From positions 1 to 64,000 of the forward strand of contig NZ_JBAJMV010000006.1 in NCBI RefSeq assembly GCF_036880965.1: DNA of 64,000 bases. Reading direction: 5' to 3'. Below the pieces are notes generated by a model, which worked only from the letters and a program-made list of their open reading frames with translations, was not told the DNA's origin and made no database searches. Each line of letters starts with the position of its first letter. Within the stretch, counting starts at the first letter, position 1. This DNA is from JAUASW01 sp036880965. Its GTDB lineage: Bacteria > Pseudomonadota > Gammaproteobacteria > Burkholderiales > Burkholderiaceae_C. Shown here piece after piece: positions 15,961 through 24,411 of the stretch. Both the position numbers and the translations under genes were made by a program.

Positions 15961-17454
15961 TCAACCCAGATAGCGCGCCTGCAGATGCGCCTTGAAGTGC
16001 GCCGGGTTCAGCGGCTCGCCGCTGGCGCGCTGCACCAGCTCGGGCGTCGTCCAGCGGCTGCCCTGGGTCCAGACACGGTCGCGCAGCCAGTCGAACACCA
16101 GGTTCAGCTCGCCGGCAGCAATGCGCGCATCCAGCTCCGGCGTCTCGCGGCGCATCGCGGCGAAGAACTGGGCGGCATACATGGCGCCCAGCGTGTAGCA
16201 GGGGAAGTAGCCGAACAGACCGGCGCTCCAGTGCACGTCCTGCATGCAGCCGTTGCGGTAGTTGCCGCGGGTGTCGATGCCCAGCAGCTCCTGCATCTTG
16301 GCATCCCACAGGGCCGGGATGTCTTCGCACTCGATCTGGCCTTCGATCAGGGGCCGCTCGATCTCGTAGCGCAGGATCACATGAGCCGGATAGGTCACTT
16401 CGTCTGCATCAACGCGAATGAAGCCGGGCGCCACGCGCGTCATCAGGCGCTGCAGATTGCCGGGCGTGAATGCCGGCTGGTCGCCCAGATGCTTGATCAC
16501 CAGCGGGCTCAGCAGCTGCGCGAATGCCGGATGGCTGCCAAGTTGCATCTCGAACGAAAGGCTCTGGCTTTCATGCAGGCCCATGGAGCGCGCGTTGGCA
16601 ATCGGCTGGCCCAGCCAGTCGCGACGCAGGCCCTGCTCGTAGCGGCCATGGCCGGTCTCGTGCATCGTGCCCGTCAGGCTGGGCAGGAACGTGTCTTCGC
16701 GATAGCGCGTGGTCATGCGCACGTCTTCGGGCACGCCGCCGCAGAACGGGTGGGCGCTTTCGTCCAGGCGGCCACCGTCGAAATCAAAGCCAAGGAGCTT
16801 CATCGCATCCAGGCCCAGCGCGCGCTGCGCGGCCTGCGGGAAGGGGCCGACCGGCTCGATGGTGGTTTCGCTCGCCTGCCTGTCCTGCACCGCGCGAATG
16901 AGGCCTGGCAGCCATTGGCGCAGGTCGCCAAACACGCGGTCGACATCGGCGCTGCGCATGCCGGGCTCATAGCGGTCCAGCAAGGCGTCGTAGAGCGAGA
17001 GGCCGCTGCTCTCGGCCAGCAGCCTGGCCTCTTCGCGCGCAAGACGCACCACTTCGCGCAGGTTCTCCAGATGCCCCGGCCAGTCATTCGCCGGCCGCTG
17101 GCTGCGCCAGGCATGTTCGCAGCGCGAGCTGGCCAATGACTTGGCCTCGACCAGCGCCTGCGGCAGGGCGTTGGCGTCGCGCCAGGCCCGACGCATTTCG
17201 CGCAGATTGGCTTTCTCCACGTCGCCGAGCGTTTCCGCCTCGGCCGCGTCCAGCAACTGGGCCAGGGCCGGGTCGGTGGACAGTTCATGCAGCAGGCCGC
17301 CCATCTCGGCCAGCGCCAGCGAGCGGGCTTCGTTGCCCTTGGGCGGCATGTTGGCGCTCTGGTCCCAGCTGGCAATGGCCTGCAGATGGTTGAGACGATG
17401 CAGGCGCTGGTGGCGGCTGCACAGATCCTGGTAGGCGGTGTTGATGGTGCTCAT
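15961..17454 (-). CDS. Metallocarboxypeptidase, M32 family (thermostable carboxypeptidase 1 type)
   Basis: A 497-residue cytoplasmic enzyme of the usual M32 length. The zinc-binding motif HETGH is at 265-269, with the downstream family block GLHESQSLSFE that supplies the third ligand. It removes C-terminal residues from peptides (proline is normally refractory in this family). There is no signal peptide. ATG 17454 starts 4 nt after the stop of the YqaA-like gene, so the two are probably one operon. Downstream lies the 375-bp repeat rather than a simple terminator. Confidence 0.93.
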   Translation of the reverse strand: MSTINTAYQDLCSRHQRLHRLNHLQAIASWDQSANMPPKGNEARSLALAEMGGLLHELSTDPALAQLLDAAEAETLGDVEKANLREMRRAWRDANALPQALVEAKSLASSRCEHAWRSQRPANDWPGHLENLREVVRLAREEARLLAESSGLSLYDALLDRYEPGMRSADVDRVFGDLRQWLPGLIRAVQDRQASETTIEPVGPFPQAAQRALGLDAMKLLGFDFDGGRLDESAHPFCGGVPEDVRMTTRYREDTFLPSLTGTMHETGHGRYEQGLRRDWLGQPIANARSMGLHESQSLSFEMQLGSHPAFAQLLSPLVIKHLGDQPAFTPGNLQRLMTRVAPGFIRVDADEVTYPAHVILRYEIERPLIEGQIECEDIPALWDAKMQELLGIDTRGNYRNGCMQDVHWSAGLFGYFPCYTLGAMYAAQFFAAMRRETPELDARIAAGELNLVFDWLRDRVWTQGSRWTTPELVQRASGEPLNPAHFKAHLQARYLG

Positions 17455-17458
17455 CGCG

Positions 17459-17956
17459 CTATTTTGGGGGCCAGATGTACAGCAAGGCCCAGGTCATGCA
17501 CAGATAGCGGCCGAACTTGCCCACCGCCATATAGAGCAGGCAGGGCCAGAAGGGTATGCGCAGCCAGCCGGCCACGGCGCACAGCGGGTCGCCCACGCCG
17601 GGCAGCCAGGACAGGAGACAGGCCCGCGGGCCGAACTGCTGCAACCAGCGCAAGGCGCGGCCCTCGGTCATCGGCTTGTGTGTGGCGCGCTCTACGGCCC
17701 GCTCAGCGCCGTAGCCCATCCACCAGGTGATGGCGCCGCCCAGGGTGTTGCCTGCTGTGGCAACCAGGATGGCGGGCCAGAACATCTCAGGCGAGAGCCG
17801 CACCAGGCCATAGACCGCCGGCTCCGAACCCATGGGCAGGAGCGTCGCTGAAACCAGGGCAATGACAAAGATCGCCGGCAGCCCCACCGTGGGCAAGGCA
17901 AAAAGCAGCAGCACCGCGTTGATCTGTTCTTGCAACCAGGCTTCCATGCCACCCAT
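17459..17956 (-). CDS. YqaA-like inner-membrane protein (DedA/SNARE-associated superfamily)
   Basis: A 165-residue membrane protein with hydrophobic segments near 15-40, 60-80, 110-130 and 140-160. It has the family motifs LPMGSEPAVYGL, ATAGNTLGGAITWWMGYGAE and SWLPGVGDPLCAVAGWLRIP. DedA-superfamily members are linked to lipid flipping and envelope homeostasis; the role of YqaA itself is not established. The start at 17956 is preferred; an ATG 9 nt further in is possible. It leads a two-gene operon with the M32 carboxypeptidase. Confidence 0.82.
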   Translation of the reverse strand: MGGMEAWLQEQINAVLLLFALPTVGLPAIFVIALVSATLLPMGSEPAVYGLVRLSPEMFWPAILVATAGNTLGGAITWWMGYGAERAVERATHKPMTEGRALRWLQQFGPRACLLSWLPGVGDPLCAVAGWLRIPFWPCLLYMAVGKFGRYLCMTWALLYIWPPK

Positions 17957-18087
17957 TATCAGGACGAACCCGGCTTGCCCCCCTCCGGCGCAGGCTGCAC
18001 ACTCGACAGCCTAGATGCGCGTTGGGAGCATCGACAAGACCCGCGCCGGATACACGGCAAGAACGCGGGATCGAATCAAGGACCACC

Positions 18088-18939
18088 ATGTCTGATCTGA
18101 AGTCTGCACGAGCGCCCCGCAGAGGGCCCGGGCTCTTCCAAAGCCTCGCCGCAGCGCTCGGTTTCACGCTGGCCCTGGGCTGGCCGCTGCAAAGCGCGCA
18201 GGCCCAGCCGACCGAGAGCTGCAAGCAATTGACGGCTTCGGGCAACCCGCAATACCCGCCCTACCTCTGGCGCGACCCCGAAGACGAGAACCGCCTCATC
18301 GGCGCGAATGCCGACCTGATGCAGTTGCTGGCGCGCGAAATCGGCATCCCGATCGAGGTGCGTTACATCGGCCCCTGGGGCCGGGTGCAGGAAGAAACGC
18401 GGGCCGGCCGCATCGACCTGATCGCCGGCGCCTTCTTCACGCTGCCGCGCACCGAGTACATGGACTACTTCCACCCGGCCTTCCGGGAAACGCGCTCGGT
18501 GGTCTGGACCCGCGACAACCTGCGCCTGAACTACCGCCGCTGGGCCGACCTAGGCTCGCTGCAGGGCGTCACAGTGATCAACAACAGCTTCGGCGAAGAC
18601 TTCGACCGCTATGCGCGCGAGAACCTGAAGATGTCCACCGTGGCAAGCCTGGAGCAGGCCATCCAGATGCTGCAAAAAGGGCGCGCCGACTACCTGGTCT
18701 ATGAAGACAGCCCCGGCGCTGCCTTCCTGGCCAAGATGAACATCACGGACCTCAAGTCCCTGAGCCCGGCAGTTGCCAACGAAAACCTGCATCTGACGCT
18801 CTCGCACAAGTCAGCCTGCAACACGCCCGAGCTGCGCGGCCGCATCACCCGGGCCATCTACAAGATGACCCGTGCCAATGTGATGCAGGGCCTGATCGAC
18901 AAGAACATCCAGCTCTGGCGCAAGCAGAACCAGCAGTGA
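18088..18939 (+). CDS. Periplasmic solute-binding protein, family 3 (second in window)
   Basis: A 283-residue protein with a long signal peptide (SLAAALGFTLALGWPL, cleavage near AQA-QP). The SBP_bac_3 fold is shown by NADLMQLLAREIGIPIEV, GRIDLIAGAFFTLPRTEYM and a C-terminal helical lobe. It binds a small solute in the periplasm. No permease or ATPase gene is adjacent, as with the other family-3 protein at 1061. ATG 18088 follows AAGGA at good spacing, which rules out the longer frame from 18022. A 7-bp hairpin without a T-run lies just after the stop. Confidence 0.8.
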   Translation: MSDLKSARAPRRGPGLFQSLAAALGFTLALGWPLQSAQAQPTESCKQLTASGNPQYPPYLWRDPEDENRLIGANADLMQLLAREIGIPIEVRYIGPWGRVQEETRAGRIDLIAGAFFTLPRTEYMDYFHPAFRETRSVVWTRDNLRLNYRRWADLGSLQGVTVINNSFGEDFDRYARENLKMSTVASLEQAIQMLQKGRADYLVYEDSPGAAFLAKMNITDLKSLSPAVANENLHLTLSHKSACNTPELRGRITRAIYKMTRANVMQGLIDKNIQLWRKQNQQ

Positions 18940-18981
18940 AGTTCTACCAGGGCGTAGGTGCCCTGGGCGTGGGTGGCGGGG

Positions 18982-18987
18982 TATACT
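18982..18987 (+). promoter_or_regulatory. Candidate -10 element of the dusB-fis promoter
   Basis: TATACT lies 41 nt before the dusB start, with only a poor -35. A hairpin CCAGGGC (18947-18953) / GCCCTGG (18960-18966) covers the -35 area. A T6 tract flanked by TGCCT and AGGCA follows in the leader. dusB-fis promoters are growth-rate controlled in enterics; similar control here is inference. Confidence 0.35.
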
Positions 18988-19027
18988 CCTGCCTCTTTTT
19001 TAGGCAAGAACCTCCCCCGCTTCCACC

Positions 19028-20086
19028 ATGCAGATCGGCCCCTATTCGCTGCCGAACAATCTGTTCGTCGCGCCGATGGCCGGGGTGACGGACCGGCCTT
19101 TCCGCATGCTGTGCAAGCGACTGGGCGCCGGCTATGCGGTCAGCGAGATGGTGACCTCCCGCCGGGACCTCTGGAACAGCCTGAAGACCTCTCGCCGCGC
19201 CAATCACGAAGGCGAAGCCGCGCCGATCTCGGTGCAGATCGCCGGCACCGATGCGGCCATGATGGCCGAGGCCGCCCGCTACAACATCGAGCGCGGCGCC
19301 CAGATCATCGACATCAACATGGGCTGCCCGGCCAAGAAGGTCTGCACCAAATGGGCCGGTTCGGCCCTGATGCAGGACGAGCCGCTGGCGCTGGAAATCA
19401 TCTCCGCCGTGGTGCAGGCCTGCGCGCCGAGCGGCGTACCCGTCACCCTGAAGATGCGCACCGGCTGGTGCCAGGCCGAGAAAAACGCGCTCTCGATTGC
19501 GTTGGCCGCGCAAGAAGCCGGCATCGCGATGCTGACCATCCACGGCCGCACGCGCGAGCAGGGCTACGGTGGCAACGCGGAGTACGACACCATTGCCGCG
19601 GTCAAGGCCGCCCTGCGCATCCCGGTGGTCGCCAACGGCGATATCGACACGCCGCAAAAGGCCGCCGAGGTGCTCAAGCACACGGGCGCTGACGCCATCA
19701 TGATCGGCCGCGCAGCGCAAGGCAGGCCCTGGATCTTTCGCGAGATCGCGCATTACCTCGCCACCGGCGAGACGCTGCCGGCCCCCACCGTTGGCGAAGC
19801 CAGCAGCTGGCTGATCGAGCATCTGCACGACCACTACGGCCTCTACGGCGAACTGACCGGCATGCGCAGCGCGCGCAAGCACATCGGCTGGGCCGTGCGC
19901 GGCCTGCCCGGCGGCGAAGATTTCCGCCAGCGCATGAACCTCCTGGAGAGCAGCGCCGAGCAGGTGCGCGCGCTCTCGAGCTGGTTTGCCGAGCTGGGCC
20001 AGGAACATGAACGCCTTCCCACGACCGCAGCTGTCATCACTACCAACATCGCGGCCAACGACGAACAACTAGAGCAACAGGCATGA
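19028..20086 (+). CDS. dusB: tRNA-dihydrouridine synthase B
   Basis: A 352-residue FMN enzyme that reduces uridine to dihydrouridine in the tRNA D-loop. The TIM barrel opens with FVAPMAGVTDRPFR, and the catalytic Cys100 sits in NMGCPAKKVC. The FMN/phosphate-binding block is VVANGDI and GADAIMIGRAAQGRPWIF. The helical C-terminal tRNA-binding domain follows (LYGELTGMRSARKHIGW). Its last 4 nt overlap the fis start (ATGA), the classical dusB-fis operon. Confidence 0.96.
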   Translation: MQIGPYSLPNNLFVAPMAGVTDRPFRMLCKRLGAGYAVSEMVTSRRDLWNSLKTSRRANHEGEAAPISVQIAGTDAAMMAEAARYNIERGAQIIDINMGCPAKKVCTKWAGSALMQDEPLALEIISAVVQACAPSGVPVTLKMRTGWCQAEKNALSIALAAQEAGIAMLTIHGRTREQGYGGNAEYDTIAAVKAALRIPVVANGDIDTPQKAAEVLKHTGADAIMIGRAAQGRPWIFREIAHYLATGETLPAPTVGEASSWLIEHLHDHYGLYGELTGMRSARKHIGWAVRGLPGGEDFRQRMNLLESSAEQVRALSSWFAELGQEHERLPTTAAVITTNIAANDEQLEQQA

Positions 20087-20319
20087 GCCAACAAAAACAC
20101 ATCGAAGCCTGCGTGCGTGAGAACCTGGAAGCCTATTTCCGCGATCTCGACGGCGAAGAACCGCACTCCATGCACGAGATGCTGATCAAGGTCGTGGAGC
20201 GCCCGCTGCTCGAGGTCGTGATGGCGCAGGCCCACGGCAACCAGAGCAAGGCTGCCGAATGGCTGGGCATCAACCGCAACACCCTGCGCCGCAAGCTGGC
20301 TGACCATCAGCTGCTCTGA
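20083..20319 (+). CDS. fis: Nucleoid-associated regulator Fis
   Basis: A 78-residue protein, shorter than enteric Fis (98) as is usual in betaproteobacteria. It holds the dimerisation helices (MHEMLIKVVERPLLEVVM) and the DNA-binding HTH (NQSKAAEWLGINRNTLRRKL). It bends DNA and modulates rRNA, replication and recombination genes. Translation is coupled to dusB through a 4-nt overlap. purH follows after 29 nt, so all three genes may be co-transcribed. Confidence 0.95.
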   Translation: MSQQKHIEACVRENLEAYFRDLDGEEPHSMHEMLIKVVERPLLEVVMAQAHGNQSKAAEWLGINRNTLRRKLADHQLL

Positions 20320-20348
20320 AGAATTCTTTGAAACTTGAAGGCTCCGCC

Positions 20349-21935
20349 ATGTCCGCACGACAACTCACCGCCCTGATCTCGGTTTCCGACAAGACCGGCA
20401 TCGTCGATTTCGCTTCGGCCCTGCACGCCCTCAACGTGCGCCTGCTGTCCACCGGCGGCACCGCCAAGCTGCTGGCGGATGCCGGCCTGCCGGTGACCGA
20501 GGTGGCCGATCACACCGGCTTCCCGGAGATGCTCGACGGCCGCGTCAAGACGCTGCACCCGATGGTGCATGGCGGCCTGCTGGCACGTCGCGACTTCCCC
20601 GAGCACATGGCGGCCGCCGAGAAGCACGGCATCACCATGATCGACATCCTGGCCGTCAATCTGTACCCGTTTGAATCCACGGTCGCAAAGCCTGGCTGCA
20701 CGCTGGCCGACGCCATCGAGAACATCGACATCGGCGGCCCGGCCATGGTGCGCAGCGCCGCCAAGAACTGGCAGGACGTGACCGTCCTGACCGATGCATC
20801 GCAGTACGCGCAAGTGCTGGCCGAATTGAAGGCCGATGGCAAGACCAGCGACAAGACCCGCTTCGCCGCCTCCGTCGCCGCCTTCAACCGCATCGCCCAG
20901 TACGACGCCGCGATCAGCAACTACCTCTCGGCCTACCAGGAAGACGGCACCCAGTCCGCCTACCCGGGCCAGATGAACAGCAGCTTCATCAAGGTGCAGG
21001 ACCTGCGCTACGGCGAGAACTCGCACCAGAGCGCCGCGCTCTACCGCGACCTGCACCCGGCGCCCGGCTCGCTGGTCACCGGCAAGCAGTTGCAGGGCAA
21101 GGAGCTCTCGTACAACAACATCGCCGATGCCGATGCGGCCTGGGAATGCGTGAAGAGCTTCGACGCCCCGGCCTGCGTCATCGTCAAGCATGCCAACCCC
21201 TGCGGCGTGGCCGTGGCGGCCAATGCGGCCGAGGCCTACAGCAAGGCATTCAAGACCGACCCCACGAGCGCATTCGGCGGCATCATCGCCTTCAACCGCG
21301 AAGTCGATGGCGCGGCGGCGCAGCTCGTTTCCAAGCAATTCGTTGAAGTGCTGATGGCACCGAGCTTCACGGCCGAGGCGCTGGAAGTCTTCAAGTCCAA
21401 GGTCAATGTGCGCCTGATGCAGATCGAGCTGCCGCCCGGTGGCGACACGGCCTGGCTGCAAGGCCGCAACCTGGGCGACAGCAAGCGCGTCGGCTCCGGC
21501 ATCTTGCTGCAATCGGCAGACAACCATTTCCTGAAGAAGGAAGACCTGAAGATCGTCACCCAACTGCAGCCCTCGGCAGAACAACTGAACGACCTGATGT
21601 TCGCCTGGACCGTGGCCCAGTACGTCAAGAGCAATGCCATCGTCTTCTGCGGTGGCGGCATGACGCTGGGTGTCGGTGCCGGCCAGATGAGCCGCATCGA
21701 CTCGGCCCGCATCGCCTCGATCAAGGCCGAGAACGCCAGCCTGTCCCTGAAGGGCTCGGTCGTCGCGTCCGACGCCTTCTTCCCGTTCCGCGACGGCCTG
21801 GATGTGCTGGCCGATGCCGGCGCCTCCTGCGTCATCCAGCCGGGTGGCTCGATGCGCGACGACGAGGTGATTGCCGCCGCCAACGAACGCGGCATCGCCA
21901 TGGTGCTGACCGGCGTTCGCCACTTCCGTCACTGA
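20349..21935 (+). CDS. purH: Bifunctional AICAR transformylase / IMP cyclohydrolase
   Basis: A 528-residue enzyme for the last two steps of purine synthesis, AICAR to FAICAR to IMP. The N-terminal MGS-like cyclohydrolase domain (about 1-195) contains ISVSDKTGIVDFA, STGGTAKLL and GRVKTLHPMVHGG. The C-terminal formyltransferase has LRYGENSHQSAALY, KHANPCGVAVA with the catalytic Lys-His, and GGSMRDDEVI. ATG 20349 is chosen, since the frame only extends to a TTG at 20328. It follows fis closely and ends at a strong terminator at 21957. Confidence 0.96.
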   Translation: MSARQLTALISVSDKTGIVDFASALHALNVRLLSTGGTAKLLADAGLPVTEVADHTGFPEMLDGRVKTLHPMVHGGLLARRDFPEHMAAAEKHGITMIDILAVNLYPFESTVAKPGCTLADAIENIDIGGPAMVRSAAKNWQDVTVLTDASQYAQVLAELKADGKTSDKTRFAASVAAFNRIAQYDAAISNYLSAYQEDGTQSAYPGQMNSSFIKVQDLRYGENSHQSAALYRDLHPAPGSLVTGKQLQGKELSYNNIADADAAWECVKSFDAPACVIVKHANPCGVAVAANAAEAYSKAFKTDPTSAFGGIIAFNREVDGAAAQLVSKQFVEVLMAPSFTAEALEVFKSKVNVRLMQIELPPGGDTAWLQGRNLGDSKRVGSGILLQSADNHFLKKEDLKIVTQLQPSAEQLNDLMFAWTVAQYVKSNAIVFCGGGMTLGVGAGQMSRIDSARIASIKAENASLSLKGSVVASDAFFPFRDGLDVLADAGASCVIQPGGSMRDDEVIAAANERGIAMVLTGVRHFRH

Positions 21936-21956
21936 AGCCTCGCGCTTGCATAGAAC

Positions 21957-21981
21957 AGCCCGGCCATGCCGGGCTTTTTTT
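21957..21981 (+). terminator. Intrinsic terminator after purH
   Basis: AGCCCGGC (21957-21964) pairs with GCCGGGCT (21968-21975) around a CAT loop, directly followed by six T. It ends the dusB-fis-purH transcript 21 nt after the purH stop. Confidence 0.9.
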
Positions 21982-22000
21982 CTTCTTCGCCGATCTGCCT

Positions 22001-22377
22001 GGAAGACGCCAACCGGCACATTGCTGCCATTCGTTTTCTTGTTCCTCGGTTGGTCGAAGATCAGGCCGCCAGCGGGTTCCCCTGCGCTCGTGTCCCCCGG
22101 ACCTGGCTGCGCCAGGTCCTCCTCCTTTACCTCGCTTCGGGAAACCCACTGCCGTCCTGATACGCACCACTGTGGCCTTCGCCTGGTGGCATGCGCAGGT
22201 TCGGCCGAGGGTGTCGGGTGAGGGTTTGGGCGAGGTAAAGGAGGAGGATCGGGCGAAGCCCGGTCCGGGGGACAGGAGCACAAGCCCTCACCCGATGGCC
22301 TCGGCAGCGCGAACGAGTTTCAACGCGAACGGCTGCTACGTGCCGCCAAGAGACATCCCCGGAATTCGGCGATGAAC
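22001..22377 (+). repeat. 375-bp dispersed repeat, copy 2, with long inverted repeat
   Basis: Near-identical, same-orientation copy of 15562-15936. Its inverted arms are 22088-22157 and 22222-22281. Here the best block is a perfect 18-bp complement, 22117-22134 against 22231-22248, which copy 1 has lost by one change. It begins 19 nt after the T-run of the purH terminator and ends about 110 nt before the aldehyde dehydrogenase start. Both strands are open in several frames, but no ribosome site or family similarity supports a gene. Confidence 0.85.
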
Positions 22378-22486
22378 CCTTTTGTCACCAGCGCGACTAG
22401 ACGCGATCCTCTAGCCAAGGGGCTGCCCGGTTGGCCGGACCCCTTCTTGCGGTTAGCCTCTGGTCCAAACAGGACCCGGAGACAAG

Positions 22487-23893
22487 ATGGACCAGTCCCT
22501 ACACGAGCGGCTGCACCTGGCGCTGGAGCAGCAGCGGCGCGCCTTCGAAGCCGAGCGCATGCCCAGCTACGCCGTGCGCCGCGACCGGCTGCAGCGCCTG
22601 CTGGACATGACCGCCAAGCATGGCGACGCACTCGCAGCCGCGATGTCGCAGGACTTCGGCCACCGCGCGCGGCAGGAGTCGCTGCTGGCCGATGTGTTCA
22701 CCGTCGAATCCGGTGCGCGGCATGCGATCCGCCAGCTGAAGAAATGGATGAAGGCCCGCCGCGTGGCCACGCCTCTGCACTTCCTGCCGGGCCGCAACGT
22801 CCTGATGCGCCAGCCGCTGGGCGTGGTCGGCGTCGTCGCGCCCTGGAACTACCCCTACTACCTGGCGATGGAACCGGCGGTCGCCGCACTGGCGGCCGGC
22901 AACCGCGTGCTGATCAAGCCCTCCGAGCTGACGCCAGCCACCTCGGCCCTGATGGCCAGGATCGTGTCCGAGCATTTCGCGCCTGAGGAGATGCAAGTCA
23001 TCACGGGCGACGCGGAAGTCGGCAAGGCCTTTACGCAACTCCCCTTCGACCATCTGTTCTTCACCGGCTCCACCGCCGTGGGCCGCCACGTGGCGCAGGC
23101 GGCGGCCAAGAACCTCACGCCGGTCACGCTGGAACTGGGCGGCAAGTCGCCGGCACTGGTCGACCGCAGTTGCAACCTGGAGCTCACCGCCTCGCGCCTG
23201 GCCTTCGGCAAGCTTTTCAACGCCGGCCAGACCTGCGTGGCGCCCGACTACCTCCTGGTGCCGCGCGAGATGGTGGAGCCGCTCGCTAAGAAGATCCTCG
23301 AGGAGATGCGCCGCATGTATCCGGCGATCGCCAACAACCCCGACTACTCCAGCATCGCCACGCCACGCCATCACGCGCGCCTGCAACAGCTGCTGGACGA
23401 CGCTGAGGCCAAGGGCGCCCGCGTGCTGCGCAGCCATGTGGAGCAACCCCAGGACCGGCGCCTGGTGCCGGCCTTGCTGCTCGACGTGAACCCGTCGATG
23501 ACCGTGATGCAGGAAGAGATCTTCGGCCCGCTCTTGCCGGTGATCGGCTACGAGCGCGTGGACGACGCCATCGCCCACATCAATCGCGGCGAGCGTCCGC
23601 TGGCGCTTTACTGGTTCGGCCAGGACAGCGCCGCCCGCGATCATGTGATGCGCCAGACCCACGCCGGCGGCGTGACGATCAATGACTGCCTCTGGCACCT
23701 CGGCCAGGAAGAGCAGCCCTTCGGTGGCGTCGGCGCCAGCGGCATGGGCTCGTACCACGGCGAATGGGGCTTCCGCACCTTCAGCAAGGAGAAGCCGCTG
23801 TTCATCCAGTCGCGCTTTGCGGGCACCAGGCTGTTCCAGCCGCCCTATGGCGCCACCTTCGAGCGCCTCCTGGGCCTCCTGAAGAAACTCTGA
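22487..23893 (+). CDS. Coniferyl-aldehyde-dehydrogenase-like NAD(P)-dependent aldehyde dehydrogenase
   Basis: A 468-residue ALDH. Asn121 (PWNYPY), Glu216 (LELGGKSP) and catalytic Cys250 (NAGQTCVAPDY) are all in place. The C-terminus (EEQPFGGVGASGMGSYHGEWGF, here split as EEQPFGGVGASGMG) matches the class 3/coniferyl aldehyde dehydrogenase group, which lacks an N-terminal extension and often carries a membrane-binding C-terminal tail. It oxidises aldehydes to acids; medium or long-chain aldehydes are as likely as coniferaldehyde. ATG 22487 follows GGAGACAAG. Its TGA overlaps the next start by 1 nt. Confidence 0.9.
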   Translation: MDQSLHERLHLALEQQRRAFEAERMPSYAVRRDRLQRLLDMTAKHGDALAAAMSQDFGHRARQESLLADVFTVESGARHAIRQLKKWMKARRVATPLHFLPGRNVLMRQPLGVVGVVAPWNYPYYLAMEPAVAALAAGNRVLIKPSELTPATSALMARIVSEHFAPEEMQVITGDAEVGKAFTQLPFDHLFFTGSTAVGRHVAQAAAKNLTPVTLELGGKSPALVDRSCNLELTASRLAFGKLFNAGQTCVAPDYLLVPREMVEPLAKKILEEMRRMYPAIANNPDYSSIATPRHHARLQQLLDDAEAKGARVLRSHVEQPQDRRLVPALLLDVNPSMTVMQEEIFGPLLPVIGYERVDDAIAHINRGERPLALYWFGQDSAARDHVMRQTHAGGVTINDCLWHLGQEEQPFGGVGASGMGSYHGEWGFRTFSKEKPLFIQSRFAGTRLFQPPYGATFERLLGLLKKL

Positions 23894-24411
23894 TGACGAT
23901 GATGAAAAGACGCAGCCTCCTGAAGCTGGGCCTTGGCGCAGCCGTGGTGCTGGGCGTGGCTGGCGCGGGCGTGGCGATGTTGAAGCCTGGTCTGGTGGAC
24001 GGTGGCAAGAAGCTCTCACCGGGTGGTCGCCAGATCTTCGCGGCTGTCGCCCGCGCGGTATTCGATGGCGGCCTGCTGGACCCCAGGAACGAGGCGGCCA
24101 TGAAGTCGCTGCTGGATCGTCTGGACCAGAACATCGCCGTGTTTCCCGCCGCCGTACGCGACGAGTTGTCGCAGGTCCTGAGCCTGCTCGACACCGCCGC
24201 AGGCCGCTTCGCGCTGATCGGCCTGAAGAGCGATTGGGCCACGGTGCCCACGGCCGAGCTGGCCGGCGTGCTGGACGCGCTGCGGCTTTCCGGCAGCAAC
24301 ACCCGCCAGCAGATCTATCACGCGCTGCGCGACCTGTGCAGCGTCGCCTTCTTCACCGACCCGGCCAACTGGGCGGCGGTCGGCTACCCAGGTCCCCGAG
24401 AAATCCCATGA
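23893..24411 (+). CDS. Tat-signal small subunit-like protein of a GMC dehydrogenase
   Basis: A 172-residue protein starting with a twin-arginine-like signal: MKRRSLLKLG, then a hydrophobic stretch ending near GVAGAGVAM. The rest is helical and resembles the gluconate 2-dehydrogenase subunit 3 class (GRQIFAAVARAVFDGGLLD), a small partner of membrane or periplasmic flavin dehydrogenases. The start overlaps the ALDH stop (TGATG), and the stop overlaps the GMC start (ATGA), so all three genes are translationally coupled. Subunit identity is inferred from context and pattern. Confidence 0.65.
   Translation: MTMMKRRSLLKLGLGAAVVLGVAGAGVAMLKPGLVDGGKKLSPGGRQIFAAVARAVFDGGLLDPRNEAAMKSLLDRLDQNIAVFPAAVRDELSQVLSLLDTAAGRFALIGLKSDWATVPTAELAGVLDALRLSGSNTRQQIYHALRDLCSVAFFTDPANWAAVGYPGPREIP

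Noticed and set aside
18947..18966. Hairpin after the binding-protein gene as an intrinsic terminator
   Set aside because: The stem is good but no T-run follows directly; the T6 tract is about 25 nt further on, in the dusB leader.
20307..22283. 658-codon minus-strand frame opposite purH running into the repeat
   Set aside because: No recognisable domain; purH on the plus strand is certain, and the shared N-terminal part merely reflects the DNA repeat.
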